DNA of 40,887 bases from Didymodactylos carnosus (taxonomy: Eukaryota; Rotifera; Eurotatoria; Philodinida; Philodinidae). The DNA lies in assembly GCA_905250885.1 (NCBI GenBank), contig CAJNOQ010000796.1:1-40887 (forward strand), given 5' to 3'. A program made the translations under genes and the position numbers. Under the pieces are notes generated by a model, which was given only the letters and a program-made list of their open reading frames with translations, had not been told where the DNA came from and did no database searches. Within the stretch, counting starts at the first letter, position 1. Every line of letters starts with the position of its first letter. Shown one piece after another: positions 1 to 9,649 of this stretch.

Positions 1-160
1 CAGTTTTCTTACATGAATGAATGCATTCGCTGCTTATCATGTACAAATGCGTTAGAATCTGGCGCGTTTAGCAGCAGTTGAAGTACATTAACGCATCGAA
101 ACGCGCTAAATTTGAACGCGTTCGCACACGTTAGTCTTTTGAAAGGATTTACTAAAGTAC
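1..160. repeat. Cluster of degenerate AACGCGTT-like words
   Basis: No gene is visible. A CpG-bearing self-complementary word recurs here in variants: aatgcgtt, aacgcatc, aacgcgct, aacgcgtt and cacacgtt, in an otherwise AT-rich setting. Spacing is irregular and both orientations occur. The start may be cut by the window edge. This is one of several clusters in the window built on a different self-complementary word. Confidence 0.4.
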
Positions 161-500
161 CCGTAAGAGATATCCTACAGAACCTAATTAGTTTCGTATT
201 AATGGTAAAATACCATAGGGTATTTGGTTCGCTCTGAAATATCAAATGGCATCTTGAGATACCAACATGGTTTCTTAGGATACGGCCTTTTGGAAACTGA
301 AAAAGGTTTAGATTTGTAGGTTATCAACCGTTTTATAGCGGAAAGCTGGTATTTTACAGTACCAAAAAAGGGTTTTTTCTCCAGAAAAAAATCATATCTG
401 GTATTTTCAAATACTGAATAGAATTATTTCTTTTTTTCGTTCGTATTTTACTAAATCGTTTTGATTTCGTACCGTACGAAAGTGGTATTTTTATTATTTT
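150..500. repeat. Cluster of GGTA/TACC-containing words
   Basis: No gene is seen. The words ggtatttt, aaatacca, ggtattttacagtacc and cgtaccgtacg recur at irregular spacing in both orientations. The short open frames on the minus strand here are low-complexity and have no recognisable domain. The stretch from 500 to 680 shows nothing further. Confidence 0.35.
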
Positions 501-681
501 TTTCCGGAAACCTTGGGTTTTAAGAGTGTATTTTTCGAAACTATCGGGTGTTTCAGAAGAAATGAATCTCTGAGTATTTCGACTATAACTTTTTTTTCTG
601 TAAAGATACAAAGTTATTTCTTCTTTTAAAGGTTCGCCATTTTATTCTCTACAAAAAATATATTAAACAATTTTTTACATA

Positions 682-1328
682 CGCTAAAAGTAAGGAATAT
701 AGGTGAAATACTGTGAAATTTCTATCTTCATTACTTTCCAATCCAAAAGACGGCTGTTTAAGTTTCAGTCCTTTATATTTTATGAAACTTAAAACGAGAA
801 GATGGCGATTTTGTCGCTGTTGAAAAGCTCTATCAACTTACCATATTTAAAATTCCTATAATCACAAGTGATCGAAGAAGAATGCTTTTTCTTTCTATCG
901 ATTTCGCTAAAAATTATCATTTTCAACCTGCATGTTTGAGGCATATAGAAAATTCTTTATAACTCAGCTAAAATCCAATATTTTGAAGTTGGATTTATTT
1001 TATTCTAAATCAAAATAGTTCCTCTGGTACTCCCTAAAAGAGAAAGTCTAATAGTTTCATTTCTTTTTCTGTAGTAGCGCGAAGCAGTCAAATTTTCTCT
1101 TTCTCGGTGAGTTTTAATAAAATCGCTTTCGGTGTCAGAAAAAAACATTTAAAGCGAATACATGACACACGAAAAGAAAGACACTTCGAAGCACAAGAGC
1201 ATATATTTCGATTCCACTTTCATGCATGACAACGTGTTCGGAATAATTTTTTTTCGTTATACCTTGATTTCGAAACTAGTAAAGACTGAAATTTCACAGT
1301 ATTTCACCTATATTCCTTATTTTTAGCG
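682..1328. mobile_element. MITE-like element with 41-bp TIRs and TA duplication
   Basis: The ends at 682-722 and 1288-1328 are inverted copies that differ at one position; both begin CGCTAAAA and run through GAATATAGGTGAAATACTG. Each end is directly flanked by TA (680-681 and 1329-1330), the duplication expected of Tc1/mariner-type transposition. The 647-bp body has no long open frame, so it is non-autonomous. The superfamily is inferred from the TA flank only. Confidence 0.8.
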
Positions 1329-1389
1329 TACACTGTACGGTTGGAAATTATATATGGAAAATGTTCGGCGATTTTCAAAGAGTACATAT

Positions 1390-2110
1390 GGGAATTCCCC
1401 GATGATTTTCCAGTTTATAGAAAATCGAATTTCGAACAATCTAGAAAATCCTAAATCCTGCCTAAATCAAAATTCTTGCTGGCATAGGTAGAATTGTGAT
1501 CTAAAGTTGAAACTGTCAAAGTTGATTTAAGTGTAATATAAGTGTCTTTACGTGACGCTCTTATACCTACACTGATTGCAAAACAAAAATATGAATAAGT
1601 ATTTGGTCTAGAAATTCTTGGACGAATTTCCACTGTCTAGAAAATCACCGCGGACTTTCTAGTTTATAGAAAATCAAACTCGAATTTCCAGATACTTGGA
1701 AATTATTCATAGAAATTCGATTGATTTTCTATAAACTACAAAATCGCCGGCGATTTTCCAATTTAAAGGAAATCATCAGTGATTCTCCACCTTTACGCTT
1801 TTTCGTTCGAGATACACTGTCATTTGAAATTATTTCTACTTTATAAAAAATCCGCTCGATTTTCTATAAATTGACTTTTCACATTTGCCAGAAAATCGAT
1901 AAGGAATTTCTAAAAGTTGGAAAACCGGCAGCGATTTTCTATGAATAATTTTCAACATTGTAGAAAATCGATTCAATTTTCCAGATTCTAGAAAATCAAA
2001 ATCGATTTTCTATAAATAAATCCCAACATTGTTGAAATTCGATAGCGATTTTTTAAATAATTGAAAAATCGAATTCGATTTTCTAAGAAGACGAATCGGT
2101 GATTTTTTTC
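1390..2110. repeat. Array of alternating GATTTTCYA / TRGAAAATC words
   Basis: About fourteen copies of gattttcta or its complement tagaaaatc occur in roughly 700 bp, many followed by cg and often arranged as facing pairs with 5-30 bp between them. Spacing and linkers vary, so this is neither a simple tandem repeat nor a CRISPR array. An isolated copy lies near 2715. No coding potential is seen. Confidence 0.65.
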
Positions 2111-3077
2111 TTGCTTCTTTCACATCTATTAAAGCCTATACATTGCAACAAGTTGTCCTGTAACAGATCTGTGCTCCTTTTAGTATTTAACATCGAAATG
2201 TTAGTAGATACGGAAAGTTCTCTGAGTTTTTACAAATCAGCATATTCTTTGAGAAGTATTGTTGCTGTGTGACACTTGGAGATCACAAAGAGGTACTGAA
2301 AAGGTTCTTGGGTTGCCTGGTTAAGACAAAGTCGAGTTCCACCGCAACTTTATGACGATCGCAAAGCGATTCGCTCTTGCTAATAATCCTTATTTTTATG
2401 TCTGAACTTAGCATCTTCCAAAAATGTACTTGGCTCTATTAACTCAAAGGCATAATCCTAACAATTCACATTTATTTTATTATACTTTAAATAAAATAAC
2501 AGTCGTACAGCACGTGATCGATGTCAAATTTGGTTTTCATTAGTAAACGATCCATATTGTCATCCAATAAGCTGAAATAATAAACCCCGCTCAACTTCAA
2601 AGTTCAATAGCTTTTAATAAAGGTGAAAAAGTTTATCTTCAGCCATCTTCACTTTGCAAGTCTCTGATTATCAGCATTCTCACTCAAATTATTCTTCCAC
2701 ATCATCTGGAAATTCGCTGAGAATTTTCTATAAATAATTCCCGACTTCACAGTGTATCTGACTATGAACGTCTCGCAGGCTATCATTAGGTAAGTTAGAA
2801 TTAGAGGGTAAACTGGTCGTCTGGTTAGTAGAAAAATTGGTACAATTATTCACTTGACATGTATTTCTTCTGTCAGCATCTCTCTCAAGGAGGAAAAAGC
2901 GGAATGGACTGGAATGGACTTTTTCAGCCCATTCCATACCAGTTAAGAAGAGAATGAATGTGATTAGACTACTCCTTGATATAAAATCCTAAAAGACCTA
3001 CTTAATTATATTCTTTCTACTTAATCATGTTTAAAATCTCAAATTTGAATCAAAATAGAAAAATTCTAAACTCAAAC
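2111..3077. other. No gene seen downstream of the furry remnant
   Basis: This stretch should hold the last exons of furry on the minus strand, but nothing resembling its C-terminal region was recognised. A minus-strand open frame at 2728-2937 has no splice-supported link to the furry exons. Otherwise the sequence looks like ordinary AT-rich non-coding DNA. Confidence 0.4.
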
Positions 3078-3316
3078 CTGTGATTGAGCAGCATATTTTT
3101 TCCAACCGTTATTTGATGCTAACGATTCTTGATACGTTGTATGACTGATACTAGAGAATTGCCGACGATTTAGTGTTGATGATAAATTAAAATATGCTTC
3201 ATTATCGTTATTTGTATTTTCTGTTGTTACAGCTGAATTTGATAGTTTTACTGAATTATTTGTTTTTATAATATTCATTAATTGACTTAGATTGTAATCA
3301 ATATCAAGTGTACGAC
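3078..3316 (-). pseudogene. fry: furry remnant exon after the ELPG motif
   Basis: The acceptor before 3316 completes a split Gly codon and opens GRTLDIDYNLSQ, matching the ELPGKTLDFHFDIS-type block of animal furry. The exon ends NNGWKKYAAQSQ at a GT donor, again like the W-K-P-Q-SQ motif of the family. This exon has no stop. The next furry exon was not found downstream. Confidence 0.8.
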
Positions 3317-3378
3317 CTAAAGAATTTGAAATATTAATAGTTCATATATATGTTATGTAAATTTTAAAATAAAAATAC

Positions 3379-3790
3379 CTGGTAGTTCAATACTTCTTGG
3401 TGTATCTTCAAAAAATTCTACTTGTGACATAATTGAACGTACTTGTTGTTGATTATAACAATTATTGCTTGTAAAATGCTTTGGTGTTGATAATGTTGAT
3501 GATCTTGTCACTAATAATTTTAATGTTTTCATCACATCTTTATAATGTATAGTACTAACATGGCATAACCGTAGCTAAATTTTGTAATCTAATACTATCA
3601 ACTTGTTCATTACAAACATGTGCGATTGTTTTCGCTGTTTCAATACAAACATAATGGTGGTTTGCATAATTATAAACCATATAGGGTAATGTAATATATT
3701 TCAAAGCAAATGCTAGAAAAAGATGATACTTATACACATTTTGTAAATATGGAATATGCACCCATAACAGTTTAGATGTCGCAATTAATC
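3379..3790 (-). pseudogene. fry: furry remnant exons with internal deletion
   Basis: The upstream part reads LWVHIPYLQ through VCIETAKTIAHVC to LQNLATVM. The downstream part reads HYKDVMKTLKLLVTRSS through ELPG, ending at a GT donor after 3379. In other animals about 70 residues separate LATVM-like and HYKDV-like positions. Here they meet near 3556 in different frames, so a deletion removed the middle. The 5' boundary near 3790 is unclear. Confidence 0.75.
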
Positions 3791-4278
3791 ACTCATAATC
3801 GTATTAGGAATTGATGCAAGAACACAGATTTAGTTGGGTCTCCAATGTTATTATCAAAAAGTACATATAAATTACAGTGTTTCTGACAAAAAAAGATTTT
3901 TTCATTGTAATTTATTCTTTGACTTTAAAGACTAGTGGTCTTTCGAAGCAATACTCTTCTTCATTTGTAAAAATCTATTTCAAAAGCGAACTAGCAATTC
4001 TCTGCACTTAAAACATCTTCACCATAGAAAAAAACTTTTACCTAATCCAGCATTGGTAGAAACAAACGGGCAAGAAATGATGTTGGTTAAACGTCCAACA
4101 ATATTTATTGAAGTTGCCAAGTAAAAATACTTTCGATTTTATTTGATAGTAATTAAAATTTTCTATTTACCTTGTATTTTTTATTTCTAGTGATTATCCT
4201 TGTGATATAACTGCTGTTTTAACATTAACAATGTTGAATGTTGGCTCATCACGTATGCATATTCATGAATTAGATTAG
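3791..4278. other. Insertion region interrupting the furry copy
   Basis: Furry coding sequence should continue from 4279 toward 3790 but does not. The stretch carries an inverted self-copy (4101-4273) and about 300 bp (3791-4100) with no gene and no match I could find elsewhere in the window. Confidence 0.6.
4101..4273 (+). repeat. Inverted duplicate of furry exon-intron-exon segment
   Basis: This segment is the reverse complement of about 7747-7918, with only a few differences in 173 bp. It includes the end of one furry exon, the whole intron with donor GTAAAAATAC and acceptor TTATTTCTAG, and the start of the next exon from 4191. Because the intron is included, the copy was made at DNA level and not through a processed transcript. 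It abuts the point at 4279 where the minus-strand furry frame ends. Confidence 0.9.
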
Positions 4279-5309
4279 ATTGAATTCATATGTTATTGTT
4301 GATGTGCAACCTTTCAATAAGAGCGCTTGAAATCCAGGAAACGTTTGCCATTTCATACTTCTATGAATATCCATAATTCTTTCAATATAATCTGGTGTAT
4401 CGAGTGTTACTTTAACCACTATTGTTTCTAATAATTGAACAGTCAATGAAAATTCATATTCATAATCTGATTCTAACAAACAAATACCAATCCAAAATAT
4501 TTGTGCCAATACAGTTTTTGCCTCGTCGATTGTTGTCGCCAAGGCATGCGCTTCATTACATACTGCTAATACACCTGAATCATTTGGATTTGTTAATAAT
4601 GTTGCTTGTTGTTGCTGTTGTCGAAGAGAATGTGCACTTTTTGAACGTGTCAAAGTTGAAGTAGTAGATGGAAAAATGCGGTCAGAATCTGGACTAAAGC
4701 GTAAATATAAAGATTGTTCACCAGTTTGATCTGGACGAACTAAAAACCTACTTGATGGACTATTTGTTATGGCCTTGGTAGATAAACCGTCGGTTAACAA
4801 TGTCGTAGGTGTTGTTATAGAACGAGGACTCGTTGGTGCTGTTGCTGATGTCATTAAATAAGGTGACAGAGAAGAACCTCCAGTCGAACTTGCACCTGTA
4901 ATAACAACTGATAGAGTATCACGTTCAGCTAACGAATGATGATGACGAGAATGACGTTGTGGTTGAAAACGATTCTGTATTCCTGTACACAAAAGTTTAT
5001 TCTGTAATGCTTCAATTTTACTTGTTAATAACGATGATGTTGTTAATGATGGCACACCGGAATCATGAAATATTGAAGTATGAGACTGTTGAGTAGTCAT
5101 TGGTGGTAATAAACGTTGTTGTGCAAATATGGATGTTGCCAAGCCGCGTATTTGCATTATTAATGAATCAATGTTTTGCATTAATGCCAGTAATATTTCT
5201 GTTACATAACCTGCATATCATCACCTGGTTCAGCAACTGTTTTCACTAAACGTGATAATATATCAATTACCCAGCGAAAACTCATTGGTAAACCTAATGG
5301 ACGTATGAT
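4279..5309 (-). pseudogene. fry: furry remnant large exon, truncated by inverted insertion
   Basis: The exon opens at a TTTTTAG acceptor with IIRPLGLPMSFRWVIDILSR and runs to GDDMQ, where one G appears lost at about 5210. After the shift the frame reads LMQNIDSLIMQIRGLATSIF, then a Ser/Thr/Gln-rich linker, then FWIGICLLESDYEYEF and FPGFQALLLKGCTST. Coding identity stops after TYEF at 4279, where the inverted duplicate begins, and a stop follows at once. Confidence 0.85.
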
Positions 5310-5520
5310 CTAAAAATTAGGAATGAAAAAAACATTTAAAATAAATTGGTCTAATGTTTAGAGAAAAACTACTTTCACAGAGGATAAATAGCATAAAATA
5401 CTAAAATCAACAGTAAATGGGAATCATTTTTTGCTTGAATCTGCAGGAATAGACAAAATATTTTCATGACTTTTTCTCATTTATCCGAAACATGTACTGT
5501 GAAAAACTGAATCTTCTTAC

Positions 5521-6149
5521 TTGTAATGAACATCCAGTATAATGTCTACTCGAACAACTTAATGTAATTCTTAATGCTAACTGCATCCATCTTTCTTCTA
5601 CCATTACTTGTGGTACACATGAACGAAACAGATAAACAATCCATTGTACAAATTGTCGTAACTGTTTGACACTTCGTAGCTTATGTACTCTCTAAAAAAA
5701 ATCCGTAGCTTACAAAACGAATAGCGGTTTTGGCATTTGCTCCTAATAGAAACCGATATCCGTGTCGTACGATCCTGCGTAACCGTTTCGCAGAATACGC
5801 TTCGACGTTTTTTGCCTTGTGAAGGAACGGATTTAGGTTTTGTACCAGAGAAAAAACGTTGAAACGTATTCTACGAAACGGTTACGCAGGATCGTACGAT
5901 ACGGATATCGGTTTCTATTAGGAGCAAATGCCAAAACTGATATTCGTTTAGTAAGCTACGGATTTTTTTTAGAGAGTACTTTTGCTGTGATATCTTCATA
6001 AGCCCACAATGGACTTTCTTTTTTCTTATTAAATATTGGATAAATTTATCTTTTTGACATTTGTTGGGATTGTACACTTAATGCCAATAATAAATTCAAT
6101 ACAAGACTTTTGCAATGTTCATAAACAATAGCACGATTATGATCCATTC
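5521..6149 (-). pseudogene. fry: furry remnant exon with in-frame stop and MITE
   Basis: The exon opens with MDHNRAIVYEHCKSLVLNLL, typical of furry, then meets TAA at 6046-6048 in the same frame as the following SPLWAYEDITAK. A MITE sits at 5688-5976. Beyond it the frame resumes as VHKLRSVKQLRQFVQWIV and ends ALRITLSCSSRHYTGCSLQ at a GTAAG donor after 5521. Intron 5310-5520 shows nothing else. Confidence 0.85.
5688..5976. mobile_element. Foldback MITE inside a furry exon
   Basis: Two arms of about 120 bp, starting CTCTCTAAAAAAAATCCG at both ends, face each other around a short spacer and differ at few positions. The element is flanked by TA at 5686-5687 and 5977-5978. Removing the element plus one TA restores the furry frame exactly across the junction (ITAKVHKLRS), so the empty site is directly readable. 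Read on the minus strand, it starts just after a GT and ends with T8 followed by AG. It has no coding capacity. Confidence 0.9.
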
Positions 6150-6216
6150 CTTTAAGATAAAAAGGTATGAGTGAATAGCAACAATAAATATTAGAAGGAA
6201 AAAAAACAAGACCAAC

Positions 6217-6447
6217 CTAACATAGCTATGTGTAACAATTCCGGTAAATGAGCTGACCAATCGATCTGTAATCCACTAACAATTAGTTCATTAATGGGCA
6301 TAACGCCAGTACTACATCGAAATAAACCTGGAATTGGACTTGACAATTCTGGTAGCAGTGTTTTAAATGGTGCAGCAGTACCCCCATAAGGAGCCAATGG
6401 TAGTGGAGCTGGTTGATGCACTTCATCGACACGCATCATCGAAAATT
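6217..6447 (-). pseudogene. fry: furry remnant exon with YGG/PF block
   Basis: It reads PLAPYGGTAAPF, FRCSTGVMPINELIVSGLQ and IDWSAHLPELLHIAMLG, matching the furry block that precedes the LDH-HCKQLL region. Acceptor CTTGTTTAG and donor G|GTTGGT fit, and the split codon joins the next exon in phase. No lesion is seen in this exon. Confidence 0.85.
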
Positions 6448-6507
6448 CTAAACAAGAACATAGATTATCTAATATCTAATGAGATCAAAATTAAAATCAA
6501 AAAACTT

Positions 6508-7087
6508 TCAAAATCGATTCATTTGCTCTAATTTTCCTTTACTCATCTTACCCTTTTCTCCATCGAACGAGTCTCGTACTGTTATTTTATCATGAAAACT
6601 GGTTAAACTTGTTTGTGATGATGTTCTACTTTTTAATGCTAGACCTGGGAATGTGTCCGACGTATCTTCACCACTATGATGTCGTTTATTATGAAAAACT
6701 CCACAAGTTTGTTGTTGTGACGCATCGTGTGCTTTAAATGTCGAGGACGATTTTTTAATTAATAACATTGAATTCATTGGATTTGTCGTAGTATTGTTTG
6801 TTGTTGTATTATTTGAGTTTGTAAAACGATAAAATGGTAATGTATCTGTTCGTTCAAGTGAACCATTAAATGATTCCATTTGTTGTAATTCATTCATCAA
6901 TTCGTTTAATAAACGTTCTTCATTATTTTTACATATGTACAATGTTACCTTTTTAGCGTGTGGTAATAATTCACAGGAGGATAATGTGACCATAATTAAT
7001 GTATAACGTAATATTACTTTTAAATTATGTGCCCACGTTGCTGGTAAGGCATCCCATAAGAGTTCTAACTCGGTGGCATGCTCCGAA
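6508..7087 (-). pseudogene. fry: furry remnant exon with ELLPHAKK block
   Basis: It opens SEHATELELLWDALPATW, continues LKVILRYTLI and ELLPHAKKVTLYICKNNEER, then the conserved FYRFTNSN and KRHHSGED. The long open frame ends at TGA 6508-6510 without a clear donor, so the 3' boundary is doubtful. The phase does not join cleanly to the previous remnant exon. Confidence 0.8.
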
Positions 7088-7156
7088 CTGTATTAAAATC
7101 AAATTGAACAATATAAAAATAAAAAGAGAAAAGAGAAAAAATAAATAAATATTTAC

Positions 7157-8065
7157 TGTAACAGTTCAATAAAATAGATTATTCAAAATTAGTTCAGTTG
7201 CTTGTACACTACCCATCCAGAACCTTTAAGAAAAGCATGATCATTGTCATAATAATTGTTATCATTTCCATTTGACTTTGGTAATGATGAATCAAATCAA
7301 TTCAATATTATATACCCATAGTAATAAAATCATTAACAGTGAGCTTCGACAGCTTGCTGTTGCAGTTAATACGCGTGTTGTCACCTCTAAAATATAAATA
7401 TTAATTAAATGATAAAAATTGTATCACATACATTAATTTTTTGAATATATATTTAAATAATTTATAACAATATCATTTTCAATGTACCTGAAAACGTTTC
7501 TATAGTTAAGTCTGATCGTCTCCTTGCCATATATTCATTTAATAACATTTGACTTTTTGAATAAGATGATGCCAATGATAAAATATATACAACGTCATCT
7601 GTAACTGGTTGAACCTGTTGTTGCAGTTGTTGACTGGATGTCAATTAGATGATCTATATGATACCAAAAATAGATTTTTTAACTGCAATAAACTCTAGAC
7701 TATCGAGATTATATACCTTTGCATAATGCAACCATTAATCTTAATGCTAATTCATGAATATGCATACGTGGTGAGCCAACATTCAACATTGTTAATATTA
7801 AAACAGCAGTTATATCACAAGGATAATCACTAGAAATAAAAAATACAAGATAAATAGAATATTTAATTACTATCAAATAAAATCGAAAGTATTTTTACTT
7901 GGCAACTTCAATAAATATTTTTGCTAATGCTGTAAAACATCGATCACTAAAGCGTACAAATTTTGTGTAACATCGATCTGTCACATAATCAATAACCATT
8001 GCATTAGTATTTTCACCATGTAATTCAAGTAATTGAAAGACGGTGTTTATTGCCAATTGATTTGT
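7157..8065 (-). pseudogene. fry: furry remnant exons, four, with stops and frameshifts
   Basis: Exon 8065-7899 reads NTVFQLLELHGENTNAMVID and CYTKFVRFSDRCFTALAKIF. Exon 7829-7717 reads DYPCDITAVLILTMLNVGSP. Both are undamaged. Exon 7682-7488 carries TAG at 7654 and TAA at 7645 between KKSIFG and SSQQLQQQ; its upstream intron (7683-7716) would be only 34 bp, so that boundary is doubtful. Exon 7386-7157 reads EVTTRVLTATASCRSSLL, then shows one extra T near 7295, one missing G near 7213 and TGA at 7166. Confidence 0.8.
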
Positions 8066-8738
8066 CTAAATATACAATACAAATTATTTTGTTTATGAAG
8101 TAAAAAAACGTTAATTCAGCGAAAGTTGATTATGATTAGATAATGCAGTATCAGTTGTTCATCAGTGAATCATGATAATCCTTCAAAGTAATAATATTAA
8201 TTTAATACGACAGAGAACAAAATCAGATACCAAGATAAGAAAACAAAAAACAAGCACCGTAGTTTTTACAACACCAGCACAGAATACAATACAAAAACAT
8301 TGTGGTGTGGATCGAATTAAGAGTGAGTTGTCGCAGTGGATTTCAATCGTGACCTTTGAATAGACCTCTTTTATTGATCAAAGCAATCATTTTAGCCCAT
8401 CATTGTTTAAAACACTACTTAAACTAACCAAAGCCATTATAAAGAAAACAAAAAAAATCTTGTGTTTTATTCATGCCAGCTGCTAGCTGGAAAAATATCT
8501 TTTAAATAACAAAACTTTATTGTCTTTTACTCCAAAGGATTAGATAAACTACAAGATCATGGGTGACAAGGATGAAATGACTAACGTTAGCAAAGACAAG
8601 ACAATCACACTTACGCTAAATTTTCTTGACATCTTAAATAGAATGACGACGGGTAGTTTAATAGCTCATATTGAGATCTTTCATAATTTACTAATGTTAT
8701 TTAAAAGGTATACTGATTAATTGATAATTTTAAATTAC
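8066..8738. other. Long intron of the furry remnant
   Basis: Exons on either side join in phase (AAHE to TNQLAI) as in furry, so this is intronic although about ten times longer than its neighbours. A plus-strand open frame (8172-8363) is rich in Gln, Lys and Ser and resembles nothing I know. No terminal repeats were found, so an old insertion is possible but unproven. Confidence 0.5.
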
Positions 8739-9433
8739 CTCGTGTGCAGCAATAAATTGATCTAACCATGGTACCACTGTTTTCTGAAACCATTCAAAGG
8801 CCATTGTTCCACAACAAAGCGTTGCTGCACAAGCTTGAATAGAAACTAATTCCAGTTCAGAACATGGTTCAGTCTTTTGTGCTCTAAAAGTATAAAAAAC
8901 AGAATACTTCATGTCAGTCGCAGATCTAGCAACTCTCTAGATAGTAAGAACGAATTCTTAGAAAACAAATCCATCGGAAACAGTTTGAAAAACATTTTCG
9001 AGTTGTTTATCTCCTCATTTTTTGAAAGAGGAAAAGCGATTTAAAACAAAAACTTTTTAAAAAGCGGATGACTCTCACGAAAAATTTCAGAAGGTGAGAC
9101 TATCGCTTTCTCTGTCAAAACTTTTAATACCTTGTTGCACCGAATACTGTCATAATATTGAAATTACCACTCCATTTTCGAAATAATTCAAATAAGCTTA
9201 TCTTATGTGAGGTGGAATAAGTGCTTCACGAGCCGTACCTAAACATCAATGAACATTCTTTTACACAGTATAAAAATAAATTGTTTGATGAAACAACACC
9301 TACGAGGTATTTGATTAATAAATTTATAAGTAAAACGAGCAAAATGTTGTCGAATTTGTTGTATTAATTCAGAATCTTTTTCATTTTCAAGATCAAGATA
9401 TATCAGTGCACCTTGTAAATATTCATTGTATGT
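8739..9433 (-). pseudogene. fry: furry remnant, three most upstream exons
   Basis: 9433-9304 reads YNEYLQGALIYLDLENEKDS and QQIRQHFARFTYKFINQIP. 9238-9131 begins TAREALIPPHI and then loses one base near 9209; the correct continuation, SLFELFRKWSGNF, is one frame away. 8883-8739 reads ELELVSIQACAATLCCGTM and PWLDQFIAAHE. Introns are short with GT-AG ends. The intron 8884-9130 shows nothing else. No exon was found 5' of 9433. Confidence 0.8.
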
Positions 9434-9649
9434 CTGGTAAGATTAACTGGTTTGATTTTACAAAGCCAATTTCGGACGAACTGAAAGGATGCCCTTTAAA
9501 ACAAAGGCAAAATATTTAAATAAAGAAAGATATTGAACGGACTAATATTTAAATACAGTGAAAAAATATTTAATTGATTTTTAATATTAGTCGTTTAATA
9601 TTTTTCTTTTTAACATTAGTCTATAGACCCGATACAGATAATGTTGAGT
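9434..9649. other. Junction between furry remnant and retroelement remnant
   Basis: AT-rich, with no gene. The 5' end of the furry copy is lost somewhere here. Direct words such as taatattaaat recur, but no clear target-site duplication was found. Confidence 0.35.

Larger units (their letters stand above)
3078..9433 (-). pseudogene. fry: furry (fry) pseudogene, C-terminal half only
   Basis: Furry proteins are very large HEAT/ARM-like scaffolds of about 3000 residues that activate NDR/LATS-type kinases and shape cell protrusions. The order of conserved blocks, 5' to 3' on the minus strand, follows animal furry: DYVTDRCYTKF, NVGSPRMHIHELAL, ELLPHAKKVTLYI, FHNKRHHSGED, YGGTAAPF, ALRITLSCSSRHYTG, WIGICLLESDYEYEF, LLVTRSS and finally ELPGRTLDIDY. 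Remnant exons are 9433-9304, 9238-9131, 8883-8739, 8065-7899, 7829-7717, 7682-7488, 7386-7157, 7087-6508, 6447-6217, 6149-5521, 5309-4279, about 3790-3380 and 3316-3078. Lesions include frameshifts near 9209, 7295, 7213 and 5210, stops at 7654, 7645, 7166 and 6046, an exon-borne MITE, an inverted insertion and an internal deletion. The N-terminal half was not found upstream. The family match is from remembered homologues and is strong; the pseudogene verdict follows from the lesions. Confidence 0.9.

Noticed and set aside
1390-2110. CRISPR-like array
   Set aside because: Repeat length is only about 9 bp, orientation alternates, spacing is irregular and the host is eukaryotic.
6046-7656. In-frame TAA and TAG in furry as sense codons of a variant genetic code
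   Set aside because: The SH3 gene and TBC1D30 show no internal TAA, TAG or TGA and end on TAA, and furry also has frameshifts and a TGA. Decay explains it better.
8172-8363. Plus-strand open frame in the furry intron as a gene
   Set aside because: 63 codons with skewed composition, no domain, no splice or promoter support.
5207-9210. All furry frameshifts as sequencing errors
   Set aside because: Some do fall in short homopolymers, but stops by substitution, a large deletion, a MITE and an inverted insertion occur in the same copy, and the other genes have no indels.
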